The notes under the pieces were generated by a model. That model was not told the DNA's origin, ran no database searches, and saw nothing but the letters and a program-made list of their open reading frames with translations. A program made the translations under genes and the position numbers. Of a DNA stretch of 64,000 nt, positions 11,031 through 22,215 are shown in pieces; position 1 is the first letter of the stretch, and each line of letters opens with the position of its first letter. Origin of the DNA: Erpetoichthys calabaricus (lineage: Eukaryota > Chordata > Cladistia > Polypteriformes > Polypteridae). The stretch spans positions 107,150,573 through 107,214,572 of the forward strand of contig NC_041399.2 in the NCBI RefSeq assembly GCF_900747795.2, written 5' to 3'.

Positions 11031-12220
11031 AAAAACACGAAATGTCAACTTTAACCTCGAAATTTCCACTTTAATCATGTAGTTTATTTTAGTCTATTAA
11101 GTAGTTTATTAAAGTAGAACATCATAAACTTCATCTTAAAATCATTTAATTTACTAGTTTCTCAAATCCCATCGTAACTAAAGTAGCACGTTAAATGCTT
11201 TGTTTTGTATTTGATCTTCTATGAGCTCTATGTGTGTGAATCACTACGTGCTTCCGGGCTTTCTCTTCCTCTGACAGGACACAGAATCCATTAAATTCGT
11301 AATATTACAGCTCTCTGAATAATTAAAATACTGAGATGTATACGTGATCATCATTTTCATGATGATAGGAGTTAAAGCATAATATTAAACATGGGAACAC
11401 GGTGGCGCAGTGATTGTTCATGTCTCATGCAAGATGCTTACTGTGCTATGAGCGACCTTCGATGAAATACTTTATTGTAGCAGTACTGTCTGTTTCAAAC
11501 GTTCTAACCCCCAAGTCCTGTCCTTACTTTTCTTTCTCCAAATACTCAATAGCCACACAATCAGCTCTGTAATAGACGTTAAGCCATCTGTAAGCTTAGA
11601 ACATCGATTCTTCAAAACCTTTAAGGAACATTGAAATATCTTCGTAGTACGTGTTTAATTATTCTATACATTCAGTGTCGTGCCAGTCCCAGCAAGAATA
11701 CAGCGCGAGGCAGGAAAAGTCAGTGAACGGAGCGCCAGATCCTTGCTAGTGCAGCGACATCGTGTCCTCACATGTTTAATTATTAACAATATATATTATT
11801 TAAATTAAGTTAAAGTTTTATCTGTATAATTTAATAAACATATTTTGCTGCATTTAATCTTAAAAATGATATCGTCATCATATGTAAATACGTGCTTTAT
11901 AAAGTGGCTCAGGTTGTACAATATTATAACTGTAGTGCAAGTTTAGAGTGAGGTGATTGTACTTATAAGTACAAACAGTCTCTACAAGAAGCACTTGATG
12001 GACTGATTGAGTGCATTTATAGTTCTTGGGATGAAACTGTTTCTGAACTGCAAGGTCCGTACAGGAAAGGCTTTGAAGCATTTGCCGTGTTAGAGCACTT
12101 CAAATAGGCAAGATGGCTGAGGCAGCGTGTGCTTGATGCTGTATACCGATAATTCTCTGCTGTAGATCTGTGATTCCCCACTCAGATATAGTGATATAAG
12201 TACTCCGAGTGGTGCAATGA

Positions 12221-12290
12221 GAGTAATATGGAAAAAGATGATCTGCTGTGGCAACCCCTAACAGGAGCAGCTGAAAGAAGAAAAAGAAGG
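12221..12290 (+). mobile_element. LINE tail fragment inside Harbinger copy B
   Basis: Counterpart of 9280-9348: AATATGGAAAAAGATGATC, GGCAACCCCTAACAGGAGC and an interrupted (AAG)n tail. Confidence 0.68.
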
Positions 12291-12682
12291 TGCAGTGAGA
12301 GTAACAATGCTAAAGCAGCTATGGTATTTGGAATACTTTGGCTATTCCCTGGACCATTATATTGTTACAGGATAATTACAATCAGATGTACTAAACTAAT
12401 AAACAATATGCAGTTAGTTTCAGTGTATATGATAAAGCCGCGTCAGGGATGTGGATCTAAAAAAGAAAGGGTTACCACACAGGAACAGTAGCACTGCTTT
12501 GATGCTGGGTGCCGCCAGTCTGCAAAACTGATCAGAGAACTTGCGTACGCCAGGGTATGAGCTACCGTGGAAATGTACATGGCTTTACGCCAAGTTTAGG
12601 TTTTATACATCGCGATTTGAGCGTGGAAACGTTCATACATAACATTTTTGCGCGTACGCACTATTTATACATGAGGCTCCTG

Positions 12683-13854
12683 TTGCTCAGAGTTTATCAA
12701 AACTCTTATGTGTATATTGTGAGGGTAGGTGGGGCAGCTTGTAGGCTCTTTGGTGAAGAACAGCAAAAAGGAGCTTAATGACACACAGTCAAGGTTAACT
12801 GACAGCATGAATCTGATAAAGCATTCAACTACTGTCTTCTGACACTGCTATAATGGCAAGTGACAAGCAGCAGAAAGAAATATGGTATTAAATCCATGTG
12901 GTGTGATGGAAAGCCAGCTTAACTTTTCACAGTCCTTGTAATTTTCCAGACAATTTATTTGTAGGCAGCATTGGTTGGGGCACCCTGGTAGTGCTAGAAA
13001 AAGGAGACTTTCCAGAAATAGGAGCACTTTTTTTGAAATGTTGATTTGTACTGAGCAAGCTGGCCAAAGAGATTTCACCTGCAGTTAACTACGCAAGCAT
13101 ACATTCTTGGGGTCTGTCCTTGTGAGCTTTATTTGCTGATGCAAACAACCTATCAACTTTTCATCATCAGCAGGCATTTCTGAAGAACCTCATGCCTTTT
13201 GCTGTACAGTAGAAGATTCATTTTGCCAGACCACTGTCACTGGAACAAGCACTACAAGAGACCACAGCAGCCTATGACCTTATCACTGGTCACTTTCCAA
13301 TCATTGAAAGGCAACAATTCTACCCAGGATTGCCCAATCAGTCCTTTAATTAGAACAATGAGCAAAGAGATCACATCCAATGATTCTGTAATTGTAGAAT
13401 AAATTAAGTTAGTCAATCCTGCAAATTAGCTTGTTGCCATAGTCATACTTGGACCAGGTTGCGAAGATGCTGGTTTATTTAGTGCCGCCTGCCTACAGTA
13501 CATTATTAGACTGCTGAAGAAGTTAAGCAATTTGCCTTTACTACTAGGCTGAATATTTGCAACAGCAGGGGAGGTGGCCATGCTGGGGTACATAAAGGTT
13601 AATATTTGAGTTGCAGACCAGAAAGCCCAGCAAAGTGTTTGGGCTGCTCCCATTAAAGACCTCAGTATCCTGGGAGTGCATTTCATATAGGAAGCCAGAA
13701 TTCTACTAGATCCTGAAGTGGTGCTTCAAAGTTTCAGGTAGGTGCAACCATCTAGTTAATTGGTTCACATAATGTTGCAACTACAGTACTGTCAGTTCTT
13801 AGGTGCATCAACTGTATAAAGACCAACACGAGGAGCAGAAATTCAGTAGATGTC
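12683..13854. other. No gene recognised
   Basis: Unique-looking sequence. A minus-strand frame at 13686-13426 lacks recognisable motifs and splice support. Confidence 0.45.

Positions 13855-13906
<52 letters not shown>
13855..13906 (+). repeat. (GA)n microsatellite
   Basis: About 26 uninterrupted GA units. Confidence 0.97.
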
Positions 13907-13909
<3 letters not shown>

Positions 13910-14883
13910 AAGGAGTGATGAGGTGATGAAAAAAAGTAACTAGAGATGGCGTGAAGCAATGAGAGACACAAAAGGCTGACCAATTAGGCAAAAATTGCTG
14001 GAGGGAAAGCTGAGTGAAAAGTTGTGGTGTTAAGGTAGTTCAAATGAGGTAGGCTCCATCTGTTGACCAAGGCCAAATGAGTAAAATAGACGATAGGGAG
14101 GAAAACAGAATTAGAAAAGAAGATGAGAGAGAGAGCAGGTCCCAGGCTTTTTACAGCTTTAGAGTTCTGATAGCATTTCTGATGACCAGACAATGGAGGT
14201 GATGACAGGACGTAAAGAGGTTTAGTGCTGATGGACCTGGACAAGAAGTAATAAAAATTGCTGTGTGTACATCATGTACACGCAAACTACAGAGAAAATG
14301 AAGCTGATGGTCAATGAATGAGCAATGGTGGAGTACAAGGTGAGCTTTTTTCATTAAAATGATCACTGCAATATTTTACATATTTTAATGAAAAACAGCG
14401 TAACAGTGTCATTGAACAAAATGAAAGAAAACAGTAAATAATATAATGGTTTTGTTTGATGTGCAGGAAAAATACTGTATTATCCTTTTCATTCTAAAAA
14501 TGAATATGTTTAAACATTCTGTCTTTATCAATGGGACTTAAGATTTTTTTTCAGGATGTCTTGTTATAGCTTGTCCTTTGTAAAATGTTAAGTCCTGAGA
14601 AAAATCCCAATAGTGCATTTCTAGTTTTTAAGAAGAGTTTTTAAAATGCACAGCAAAGCAAAGCACGAAGGTTAAGTTTCAGTGTTAATTCTTTGCTTCT
14701 TGCTCTTCTTCTTCTTCTTCCGTGAAAACTGTTTGTTTCTCTTCTTTCATTAATTTAACTCCTGTATAAAATATAAAAAAAATGCACAATAAATGCTAAA
14801 TATTAAATGTCAACAGTAATTGAAACAATCATATGTTTTTAATGCAGTTTGGTTTCCTTCCCACAAAAAGGCTTATGTGTGGA
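13907..14883. other. No gene recognised
   Basis: Nothing beyond a short (CTT)n run near 14705. Confidence 0.45.
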
Positions 14884-15640
14884 TTAACAGCTAAATGGAC
14901 CCAGTGTGCATGAATGTGGGCACATGTATGAGAGTCCATGGTGGACTGGTGCACCCTGCAGGGTTGGGTCTTGCTTTAAAAGTTACGCTTCAAGGTGCAC
15001 TTCAAAATGGTACAGAAAATGCAGTCTACCCATTGTGAAGGACAGCCGGGTCCCATGCCCGGCAGGGACGCCCTTGCTGCATCTATTCCGGGGGAGCCAC
15101 CATGGGCAGCTCAGTACCTCCCCCGGGACGCTTGGTGGCAGCCTCCCTGGTGGACGATGATTCCCCAACCTGGCGCAAGGCTCCATGGGAGATGGAATCC
15201 TCCACAGCCTGGTTGGGGGCTTGGATGGCCGCCAGGGGGAGCTGCATGGACTTTCCAGCCCAGCTGGTCGACTCGTCAGCCCCACCCGGAAGGTCAATTA
15301 GGGCCAGGTAATCAAGCACCTGGACCGCTTCCGGGTGGGATATAAAAAAGGGCCAGCCACCACCACTCGGAGAGCCAGAGTTGGGAGGAAGGAGGACGAA
15401 GCTTGTGGTGGAGTGGTGGGAGAGAAGAAGTGTGGTTTGTTGTGCTATATATTGAAGTGCTTTTGGGACTGTGTTGGGCCTGTGGGACACGGGGAAGGCG
15501 TGCCCCACGGCTGAAGAGAAATAAAAAAGTCTTTTATTTAAGTTCGTGCCTCTGCCTGAGTCTGTGCTGGGTCGGGCGCTATATAGCGCCTTTTACACCA
15601 TGCACAAAATGGGCACAGAAAAAGGATAGATGGATATGTA
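14884..15640 (+). mobile_element. Old SINE remnant split by a solo LTR
   Basis: GTGTGCATGAATGTG and CATGGTGGACTGGTGCACCC at 14905-14960 resemble the middle of the local SINE family. An AAAAAGGATAGATGGAT-like tail follows the LTR at 15618-15634. The two parts flank the LTR insertion at 15034-15597. Strongly diverged, hence old. Confidence 0.5.
15034..15597 (+). mobile_element. Solo LTR, probably Gypsy-type
   Basis: A 564-bp segment starts TGTGAAGGACAGCC and ends GCGCCTTTTACA, the TG...CA form of an LTR, with a 4-bp CCAT duplication at 15030-15033 and 15598-15601. It carries a TATAAAAAAG box near 15342 and an AATAAA signal near 15520, in the usual promoter-to-polyadenylation order. No internal region is attached, so this is the scar left by recombination between two LTRs. 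The clear ends and exact target repeat suggest moderate age. A related LTR is at 51407-51989. Open frames across it are chance products of its GC-rich sequence. Confidence 0.85.
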
Positions 15641-17120
15641 CTTATAGGAGAAACCATTATGTCACTGTGTCATCCCTATTATTATTATTATTAATCTGCT
15701 TAGGGTCATGGAATTTCAGCATGAGTTACAACGCAGGAAATAACATTGCATCAGTCCATCGTACACCTTACTCTCATACACATTTACATTCTAATGCACA
15801 CTGGAACAATTAAGAGTTTGCTAATTAACCTCACACAATTCTTAGGGAGGAAATCCCACAGAGACACCAGAAACCATGAAGAATCCAAACAGACATCAAT
15901 TAGCGGAAAGAAACCACTATGTTATCATGGTCAAAAACGTATCTAATGTAAAACATTTTTCTTGATTTAGAGTGAAATAGTTATTTTCAGAAGACTGTTT
16001 CTTTTTAGGTATTCAGAAAGACACAATAAGGTAAGTTTTTCAACAAACAAGAAAAGAAATGTCTTGATGACTCTATAATAAATTACAATATTAGTACAAT
16101 ATGTAATGGGGACTAAAACTATGTTTAGGAATGAACAGAAGTAAGCTGTTTTAAGGACTGCACAAAGTGCATTTCTTTTATAAAATGTGCTATGTTAATG
16201 TTCTTTTGCTGTTTCAGTTTTTTGCTGTGCATGTGTAACATCTGGTATTTTGTCATAGTTGTCTGATTTACTACTACACAACAAACACAGTCCCATACTC
16301 ACCCTTTCCCCTCCCAACATGTTTTTCTGGATGAAGGCTGTAAGAACTACTTCTGACTAGTTTTGGGACGGCCATGTTTGAGTGCCACGTAACGCAAACA
16401 CACTTTACTATCCATTTTTGACTAGTTTTAGAAGTGCCACTTCAGAAAGTGCTACTTGTGATGCGGTTTGTAGAAGTGCTACTTTTGAGTAAGAAGTATG
16501 CCACAATATTCTATTTATGACATAAAAAATGCGAGTTTAGATATATGAACCCCTCATTTAGAGACAAGAAATTATGGGCTCCAAGATGGCCTTTCTGCTG
16601 ATTTTAGATACATGAGCCCTTACTGCAGGAAGAAAGCCAGGTGAACGGGAGAGGTAGGATTTATTAGGATTTAATAGATAGATAGATAGATAGATAGATA
16701 GGTGTTTGGGTAGTGCTGTCAGCTGCGGGTGTTTTTTTATATTGTCATTGCTCTGTATTTTGTTTTAATATTTAATTTTATTCTATGTATTATTGTTCAG
16801 AGGTTTGTGACTTTGATCCATGATAGGCAATTTATAAATAATTTTTTATTTGCTTATTAAAAAAAGCAAAAAGGTGTTTTTTTTGCCACAAGTACAATAA
16901 GTAGACCAAAAAAAGTGTCATTTCAATATCGCTAATGGAACTCATGTAACTTTCGGAATTTCAAAGTTTTAAAAGTGTTGTTTTAAGTGAGATTTAGGTT
17001 ATATTAACTTTATATATTATGATCAATTTATGACAAGTGACATGTGATATGAAGTAAATATGTTCAGGTTCTGTTGTGACTCCAAAAATATGTATTTTTT
17101 AAATGGTCTGTCTGCCACCC
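15641..17120. other. No gene; two short microsatellites
   Basis: Holds (ATT)n near 15676-15694 and (GATA)n at about 16674-16701. A short internal repeat of GACTAGTTTTRG...GTGCCAC occurs near 16357 and 16420. No gene recognised. Confidence 0.5.
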
Positions 17121-17340
17121 AATCTTCTTCTTCTTTCGGCTGCTTCCGTTAGGGGTTGCCACAGCGGATTATCTTCTTCCATATCTTTCTGTCCTCTGCA
17201 TGTTGTTCTGTTACACCCATCACCTGCATGTCCTGTCTCACCACATCCATAAATCTTCGCTTAGGCCTTCCTCTTTTCCTCATCCCTGGCAGCTCTATCC
17301 TTATCCTCTATCCTCTATCTATCATCTGTCTGCCACCCAA
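17121..17340 (-). mobile_element. RTE-type LINE 3' fragment with (AAG)n tail
   Basis: Read on the minus strand, the sequence codes for LPGMRKRGRPKRRFMDVV, then RQDMQVMGVTEQHAEDRKIW and IRCGNP before a stop. This matches the very C-terminus of RTE-type reverse transcriptases (RGRPxxRW...V..D.....AxDRxxWRxxxRCGDP). The stop is followed by GAAGCAGCCGAAAG and (AAG)n, which is the 3' end of the element. Only about 220 bp remain; it is 5' truncated. Shorter tails of the same family are inside both Harbinger copies. Confidence 0.72.
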
Positions 17341-18455
17341 TAAGAAGCCTAAATTTCAATCTCTTAATCAATTGGTGTCCTGCAGCCTATCAAACATTAG
17401 AAATTTATGTATTTTTCTACATATTAGGAAGTTAAAATGACTCCATTTAATTGGAAAGTGAGAAATTTGCAAGCATGAAGAAAAGGAGGACAACATTTAT
17501 GTTCAAGTAGTGGTGATGGGCAGTTTGTAGACAACATTACAGTTTGTGTGTTTTCTGTTCTTTTCTCCTGAGCTATGATGTGCTGCCTCAGTATAAAAAA
17601 GCCTGCACCCCCACCCAATATTTTTTTCTTCACCAGCCTACCACTGCTTGGGTGAAGTTGGAGGATATTGGACTCTAGTCCTGGGTGTGAGTGTATTGCA
17701 ACTGTAAACTGTACATATCTGAATGCTGATAAGAAAATGATAGTAGCAACACAGGTATAATATACAACTGTTGTCTATAGGAAAATAATTTCTACATTTG
17801 AGAAAAGGATTTACATTTTAAGGAGAGGTATCCTTAAAAGCCTTTCTCACAATAAAACAATTATATTACTAATAAAATCTAAACGCTCAGGCAACCATTT
17901 CCCCAAATTCTATAAATATTAAAATTTTGCTGGACATCCTAGCAGCCTTACATGCAAGGCAAGTATTTTTAAATAATAAGAATGTTATTGTTTCCCAAAA
18001 ACTTCACTTAAGCAAGATCAAACATCAATGTATCAAAAAAAGAATAAAAGATTCTTCATCTATCTGACTGAAGCATAAAGAGAGTTTATAGATCAATATA
18101 ATTTTAGTATAACCATTTGAAAGGCTAAAATCACAAAGCACAACAGGAAAAGCAAATTTATAATTAAAAATGCCTAAATAGAGTTCCTGAAGCTAAATAA
18201 GCACACTCAATGTGCTTCCCTATGATTTAAATATAAAATAGTGGAAATGACATTGAATAAACAAATGTGGAATAGCAGTGCTGTACCCCTGCAGTACTTA
18301 TCAAGTATGTCATCACTGTTCAACCCACAAGATGTGACATGAAAAAGAAATAAACAGAATGAATAAGGTTTTGAACAGTGTCAAGTGATTACTTTGTAAC
18401 GTGTGCGGCATGAAGATGTGATGATTTTGAAAGAATGATATAAAAAATAAGACTG
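17341..18455. other. No gene recognised
   Basis: AT-rich sequence with no element boundary recognised. Confidence 0.45.
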
Positions 18456-19064
18456 GGTTAGAGCATGAGTGAGTAACATCAGTCCTGGAGGGCCGTAGTT
18501 GGTTCAGGTCTTTGTTCCTACCCTGTTTTTTTTTTTATTAGAAAACATTCCATGCCAATAACAGATCTTATTTAATTTAATGGCTTGTTAGCATTTAACC
18601 CAGCAATGTCAGGTCATTCTTGTAACACAGATTTTTTTTTTCCTTTCTAAAGATATCATCCAAATGGTTTGAATCCTGAAATGGATGAGTAATTCTCAGT
18701 TCTTTTCTTTTTTTCTCTTCAGTTTCCTTCTGAATATTTCATTAAAGTGGGGAGCACGGTGACGCAGTGGGTAGCGCTGCTGCCTCGCAGTTAGGAGACC
18801 CGGGTTCGTTTCCCGGGTCCTCCCTGCGTGGAGTTTGCATATTCTCCCCGTGTCTGTGTGGGTTTCCTCTGGGTACTCCAGTTTCCTCCCACAGTCCAAA
18901 GACATGCAGGTTAGGTGCATTGGCGATTCTAAATTGTCCCTAGTGTGTGTGTGCGCGCCCTGCGGTGGGCTGGTGCCCTGCCTGGGGTTTGTTTCCTGCC
19001 TTGCGCCCTGTGTTGATTGCGATTGGCTCCAGCAGACCCCCCATTACCCTGTAGTTATGAAATA

Positions 19065-20685
19065 CAGTTAGTTCCATAAATATTTGGACAGGGACAACTT
19101 TTTTCTAATTTTGGTTCTGTACATTACCACATTGATTTTAAATGAAACAACTCAGATGCAGTTGAAGTGCAGATTTTCAGCTTTAATTCAGTGGGGTGGA
19201 CAAAACGATTGCATAAAAATGCGAGGCAACTAAAGCATTTTTTTAACACAATCCCTCCATTTCAGGGGCTCAAAAGTAATTGGACAAATTAAATAACTGG
19301 AAATAAAATGTTCATTTCTAATACTTGGTTGAAACCCCTTTGCTGGCAATGACAGCCTGAAGTCTTGAACTCATGGACATCACCAGATGCTGGGTTTCCT
19401 CCTTCCTTTCAGTTGCTGGTTGTTTGTGGGCCTTTCTGTCCAAAGTTTAGTCTTCAACAAGTGAAATGCATGCTCAATTGGGTTAAGATCAGGTGACTGA
19501 CTTGGCCATTCAAGAATTTTCCACTTCTTTGCTTTAATAAACTCCTGGGTTGCTTTGGCTGTATGTTTTGGGTCATTGTCCATCTGTATCATGAAAGGCC
19601 GCCCAATCAATTTGACTGCATTTAGTTGGATTTGAGCAGACAGTATGTCTCTGAACACCTCAGAATTCATTTGGCTGCTTCTGTCCTGTGTCACATCATC
19701 AATAAACACTAGTGTCCCAGTGCCACTGGCAGCCATGCACGCCCAAGCCATCACACTGCCTCCACCGTGTTTTACAGATGATGTGGTATGCTTTGCATAA
19801 TGAGCTGTTCCACGCCTTCTCCATACTTTTTTCTTGCCATCATTCTGGTAGAGGTTGATCTTGGTTTCATCTGTCCAAAGAATGTTTTTCCAGAACTGTG
19901 CTGGCTTTTTTAGATGTTCTTTAGCAAAGTCCAATCTAGCCTTTCTATTCTTGAGGCTTATGAGTGGCTTGCACCTTGCAGTGCACCCTCTGTATTTACT
20001 TTCATGCAGTCTTCTCTTTATGATAGACTTGGATATCGATACGCCTAGCCCCTGGAGAGTGTTGTTCACTTGGTTGGCTATTGTGAAGGGGTTTCTCTTC
20101 ACCATGGAAATGACTCTGCGATCATCCACCACTGTTGTCTTCCGTAGATGTCCAGGTCTTTTTACGTTGCTGAGTTCACCAGTGCTTGCTTTCTTTCTCA
20201 GGATGTACCAAACTGTATATTTTGCCACTCGTAATATTGTAGCAATTTCTCGGATGGGTTTTTTCTGTTTTCGCAGCTTAAGGATGGCTTCTTTCACCTG
20301 CATGGAGAGCTCCTTTGACCGCATGTTGTCTGTTCACAGCTAAATCTTCCACATGCAAGCACTACACCTCAAATCAACTCCAGGCCTTTTATCTGCTTAA
20401 TTGATAATGACATAACGACGGACTTGCCCACATCTGCCCATGAAATAGCCTTTGAGTCAATTGTCCAATTACTTTTGAGCCCCTGAAATGAAGGGATTGT
20501 GTTAAAAAAAATGCTTTAGTTGCCTCACATTTTTATGCAATCGTTTTGTTCACCCCACTGAATTAAAGCTGAAAGTCTGTACTTCAACTGTATCTGAGTT
20601 GTTTCATTTAAAATTCATTGTGGTAATGTAGAGAACCAAAATTAGAAAAAAGTTGTCTCTGTCTAAATATTTATGGACCTAACTG
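19065..20685 (-). mobile_element. Tc1/mariner element, 1621 bp, long inverted repeats
   Basis: The element lies between duplicated TA dinucleotides (19063-19064, 20686-20687), inside the SINE tail. Inverted repeats of about 223 bp (19065-19287, 20461-20685) begin CAGTTAGKTCCATAAATATTT; by eye they differ at roughly 13 places, about 94% identity. Long repeats of this size match the IR/DR group that includes Sleeping Beauty, in which each repeat holds two transposase sites. The single gene runs on the minus strand. Near-complete structure indicates a fairly recent insertion. Confidence 0.95.
19380..20324 (-). CDS. Tc1-like transposase, C-terminus shifted
   Basis: 314 codons from ATG at 20324. 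Residues 1-105 are the paired-like double helix-turn-helix that binds the inverted repeats, with a basic KRPGHLRK link at 55-62. The DDE catalytic core has D152 in WTDETK, a GGGSVMAW glycine-rich box at 187-194, D249 in QMDNDPKH and E284 in LNPIEH; D249 and E284 are separated by 34 residues, so it is DD34E and all three catalytic residues are present. After residue 305 (QQL) the frame leaves the family. The usual last segment (KEETQHLVMSMSSRLQAVIA...) is present downstream in another frame, so a small deletion shifted the end. About 30 terminal residues are lost against a usual length near 340, so it is probably inactive or impaired. Confidence 0.92.
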   Translation of the reverse strand: MRSKELSMQVKEAILKLRKQKKPIREIATILRVAKYTVWYILRKKASTGELSNVKRPGHLRKTTVVDDRRVISMVKRNPFTIANQVNNTLQGLGVSISKSIIKRRLHESKYRGCTARCKPLISLKNRKARLDFAKEHLKKPAQFWKNILWTDETKINLYQNDGKKKVWRRRGTAHYAKHTTSSVKHGGGSVMAWACMAASGTGTLVFIDDVTQDRSSQMNSEVFRDILSAQIQLNAVKLIGRPFMIQMDNDPKHTAKATQEFIKAKKWKILEWPSQSPDLNPIEHAFHLLKTKLWTERPTNNQQLKGRRKPSIW

Positions 20686-21044
20686 TAACAGGTTGGATAA
20701 TGGATGGATGGATATTTCATTAAAGCAAATAGTGCACAATGAACGTACACAAGTGTTAAAGGAAAGAAGCCAGCTGGAGAACTGCTGGTTCCTTTGTCAT
20801 TTGCTTATTATTGCTAATAAGGAGAAATTAGAAACCATGAATACAGCTATTAAAGGCTAAAATGAGCAAATAACGGTTCAACATCTTAACAAGTGAAACC
20901 ACTAAAATGAAGCAGAAAAATGTCACTTGAGCAATAAGTGCTTTATCGGCAACAACTGACTTCTGTTTAAGCTACTGGGTTGAAACACAAATCTGCAGCC
21001 ACTGGAGCCATGCAGGACTGACGTTGCTCACCACTGACTTAGAG

Positions 21045-22117
21045 GAAAAATAAAGCTGTTAAAATTAATCAGTCAGTGCAGTTTATTTGTCTTATTTACC
21101 AATCTAAAATATTTAATGCTATGTGGACTGAGAAAGTGCCAAACACCAAGGGCTCCACTCAATAGCAAGTCTCAACCCTCTCATATTTTTTTGCGTTCTC
21201 TGTAACCCGACAAACATGTCCATCACATTATCAGTAGAGTGAAATTTATCAGGCAACTTTACAATAATGTTATGAAACAGAATTCTGCCTGACTGAGGCA
21301 CTTTATCTTTATCTTTAATCTTCTTTCTACCGCTATCACAAATGTGGATTCTATGTACTGTATGGCATAACAGTGAACATGCAATGAGGCACCAATTAGT
21401 TGTAGTGGGGAGTGAAATGACTTGTGAGACACTGAATTTGCAGCGAAGTTTGATTTTTAACTTTGGAAAGAAAAAAAACCTCACAAAACAAATTGTAGTT
21501 TGCTTACAGTGAAATGTTTGTGATTGACACCAGAAGAAAGGCAGTATAATAATGTTAGAAAACATTTACATGTATGAAATCTGCATGCATCTGCCTGTCT
21601 TTTACATTTTAAATAAAGAACTCCACTTAAAAAAAAAAAAGAAAAAAAAAAAGATTAATTTCCTGTTGCAGATTTTTTTTTTTTAACTTCTTTCATTCAG
21701 TCACCATGTTAGACCACCAAAGAATCAAAATGAAGTTACCTGGAGTGAGAGGTGGTATATAAAGAACTGGAGTGTCTTTCCTCCTTGGCTTTTTCTGCTC
21801 CTGCTCAATACCTTGTGCCTGAGAGCAAGTTTTGCTTTGCGTTTTTATAGCTTCCATTGTCTTCTATTGTTTTAACTTAAGGAACTTAAGGTTTTTCCTA
21901 AAAAGAAATATACAAAAGTAAACACGGAATGAAAAACAGCAACAAAGTACTTAAATATATAACAATATAAGAAATGTTAAAGGCAAACATACAGTTTAAA
22001 TACCAGTAAATTAAATGTCTGGAGCATTTCAGACCCTTTTCTGAAACAAAGATCCAAAGGGTTTAATACAAAGTGCATTTAAATTACAACAAAAAACACC
22101 AGCAATAACAGCAGAGA
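21045..22117. other. No gene recognised
   Basis: Interrupted A runs at 21628-21655. A minus-strand frame at 21565-21119 has no recognisable motif. Confidence 0.45.
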
Positions 22118-22215
22118 CAGATGGCACGGTAATGCAGGGTTTAGTGCCGCTGCTTCCTGGATCCAGTGTCCTGGGTTTATATTCCATGCCTGGTTGTGCA
22201 ACATTTGTGGAATTT
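22118..22215 (+). mobile_element. Old SINE head remnant
   Basis: GATGGCACGGTAATGCAGGG..GCCGCTGCTTCCTGGATCCAGT and GTCCTGGGTTTATATTCC resemble the tRNA-like head and B box of the SINE family, strongly diverged. Confidence 0.5.

Larger units (their letters stand above)
10461..12679 (+). mobile_element. PIF/Harbinger transposon, copy B, degraded
   Basis: Left end GGGCCTCATGTATAACGGCG; right end, read inward, GAGCCTCATGTATAAATAG. Perfect CTG triplets flank it at 10458-10460 and 12680-12682, the expected 3-bp target duplication. Internal order matches copy A: TATA box, Myb-like start, AT-rich middle, SINE-head-like piece, LINE tail, right end with CGTACG motifs. It lacks the 300-bp hAT of copy A but has an extra AT-rich segment near 11670-11810. 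No DDE nuclease seen. Confidence 0.87.
18748..20711 (+). mobile_element. Near full-length tRNA-derived SINE, split by Tc1
   Basis: It opens with GGGGAGCACGGTGACGCAGT and continues GGGTAGCGCTGCTGCC with GGGTTCGTTTCCC as a B-box-like site. A core with CCCACAGTCCAAAGACATGC, a GT-rich stretch and the 3' GCCTTGCGCCCTGTGTTGAT block follow. The tail resumes after the Tc1 at 20686 as ACAGGTTGGATAATGGATGG. A perfect 14-bp duplication, ATATTTCATTAAAG, flanks it at 18734-18747 and 20712-20725. This is the best reference copy of the family in the window. Confidence 0.93.
18464..21036. mobile_element. hAT-like TIR element, outer layer of a triple nest
   Basis: The left end CATGAGTGAGTAACATCAGT, followed by CCTGGAGGGCC, pairs with the right end, whose reverse complement is CAGTGGTGAGCAACGTCAGT, followed by CCTGCATGGC. 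GGTTAGAG (18456-18463) and ACTTAGAG (21037-21044) agree at 6 of 8 positions, consistent with an old hAT target duplication. Without the SINE and Tc1 it would be about 600 bp and non-coding. It is related to the element at 23282-23971 (same subterminal CTGGARGGCCGYAGT). Confidence 0.7.

Noticed and set aside
14983-15508. Long GC-rich open frames on both strands
   Set aside because: They lie inside the solo LTR and its border and overlap each other in several frames; they follow base composition, not a protein.
18750-18815. tRNA-like sequence with A-box and B-box resemblance
   Set aside because: It is the head of a SINE with a 14-bp target repeat; it does not form a complete tRNA gene.
19855-20343. 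162-codon plus-strand frame
   Set aside because: Antisense shadow of the Tc1 transposase.
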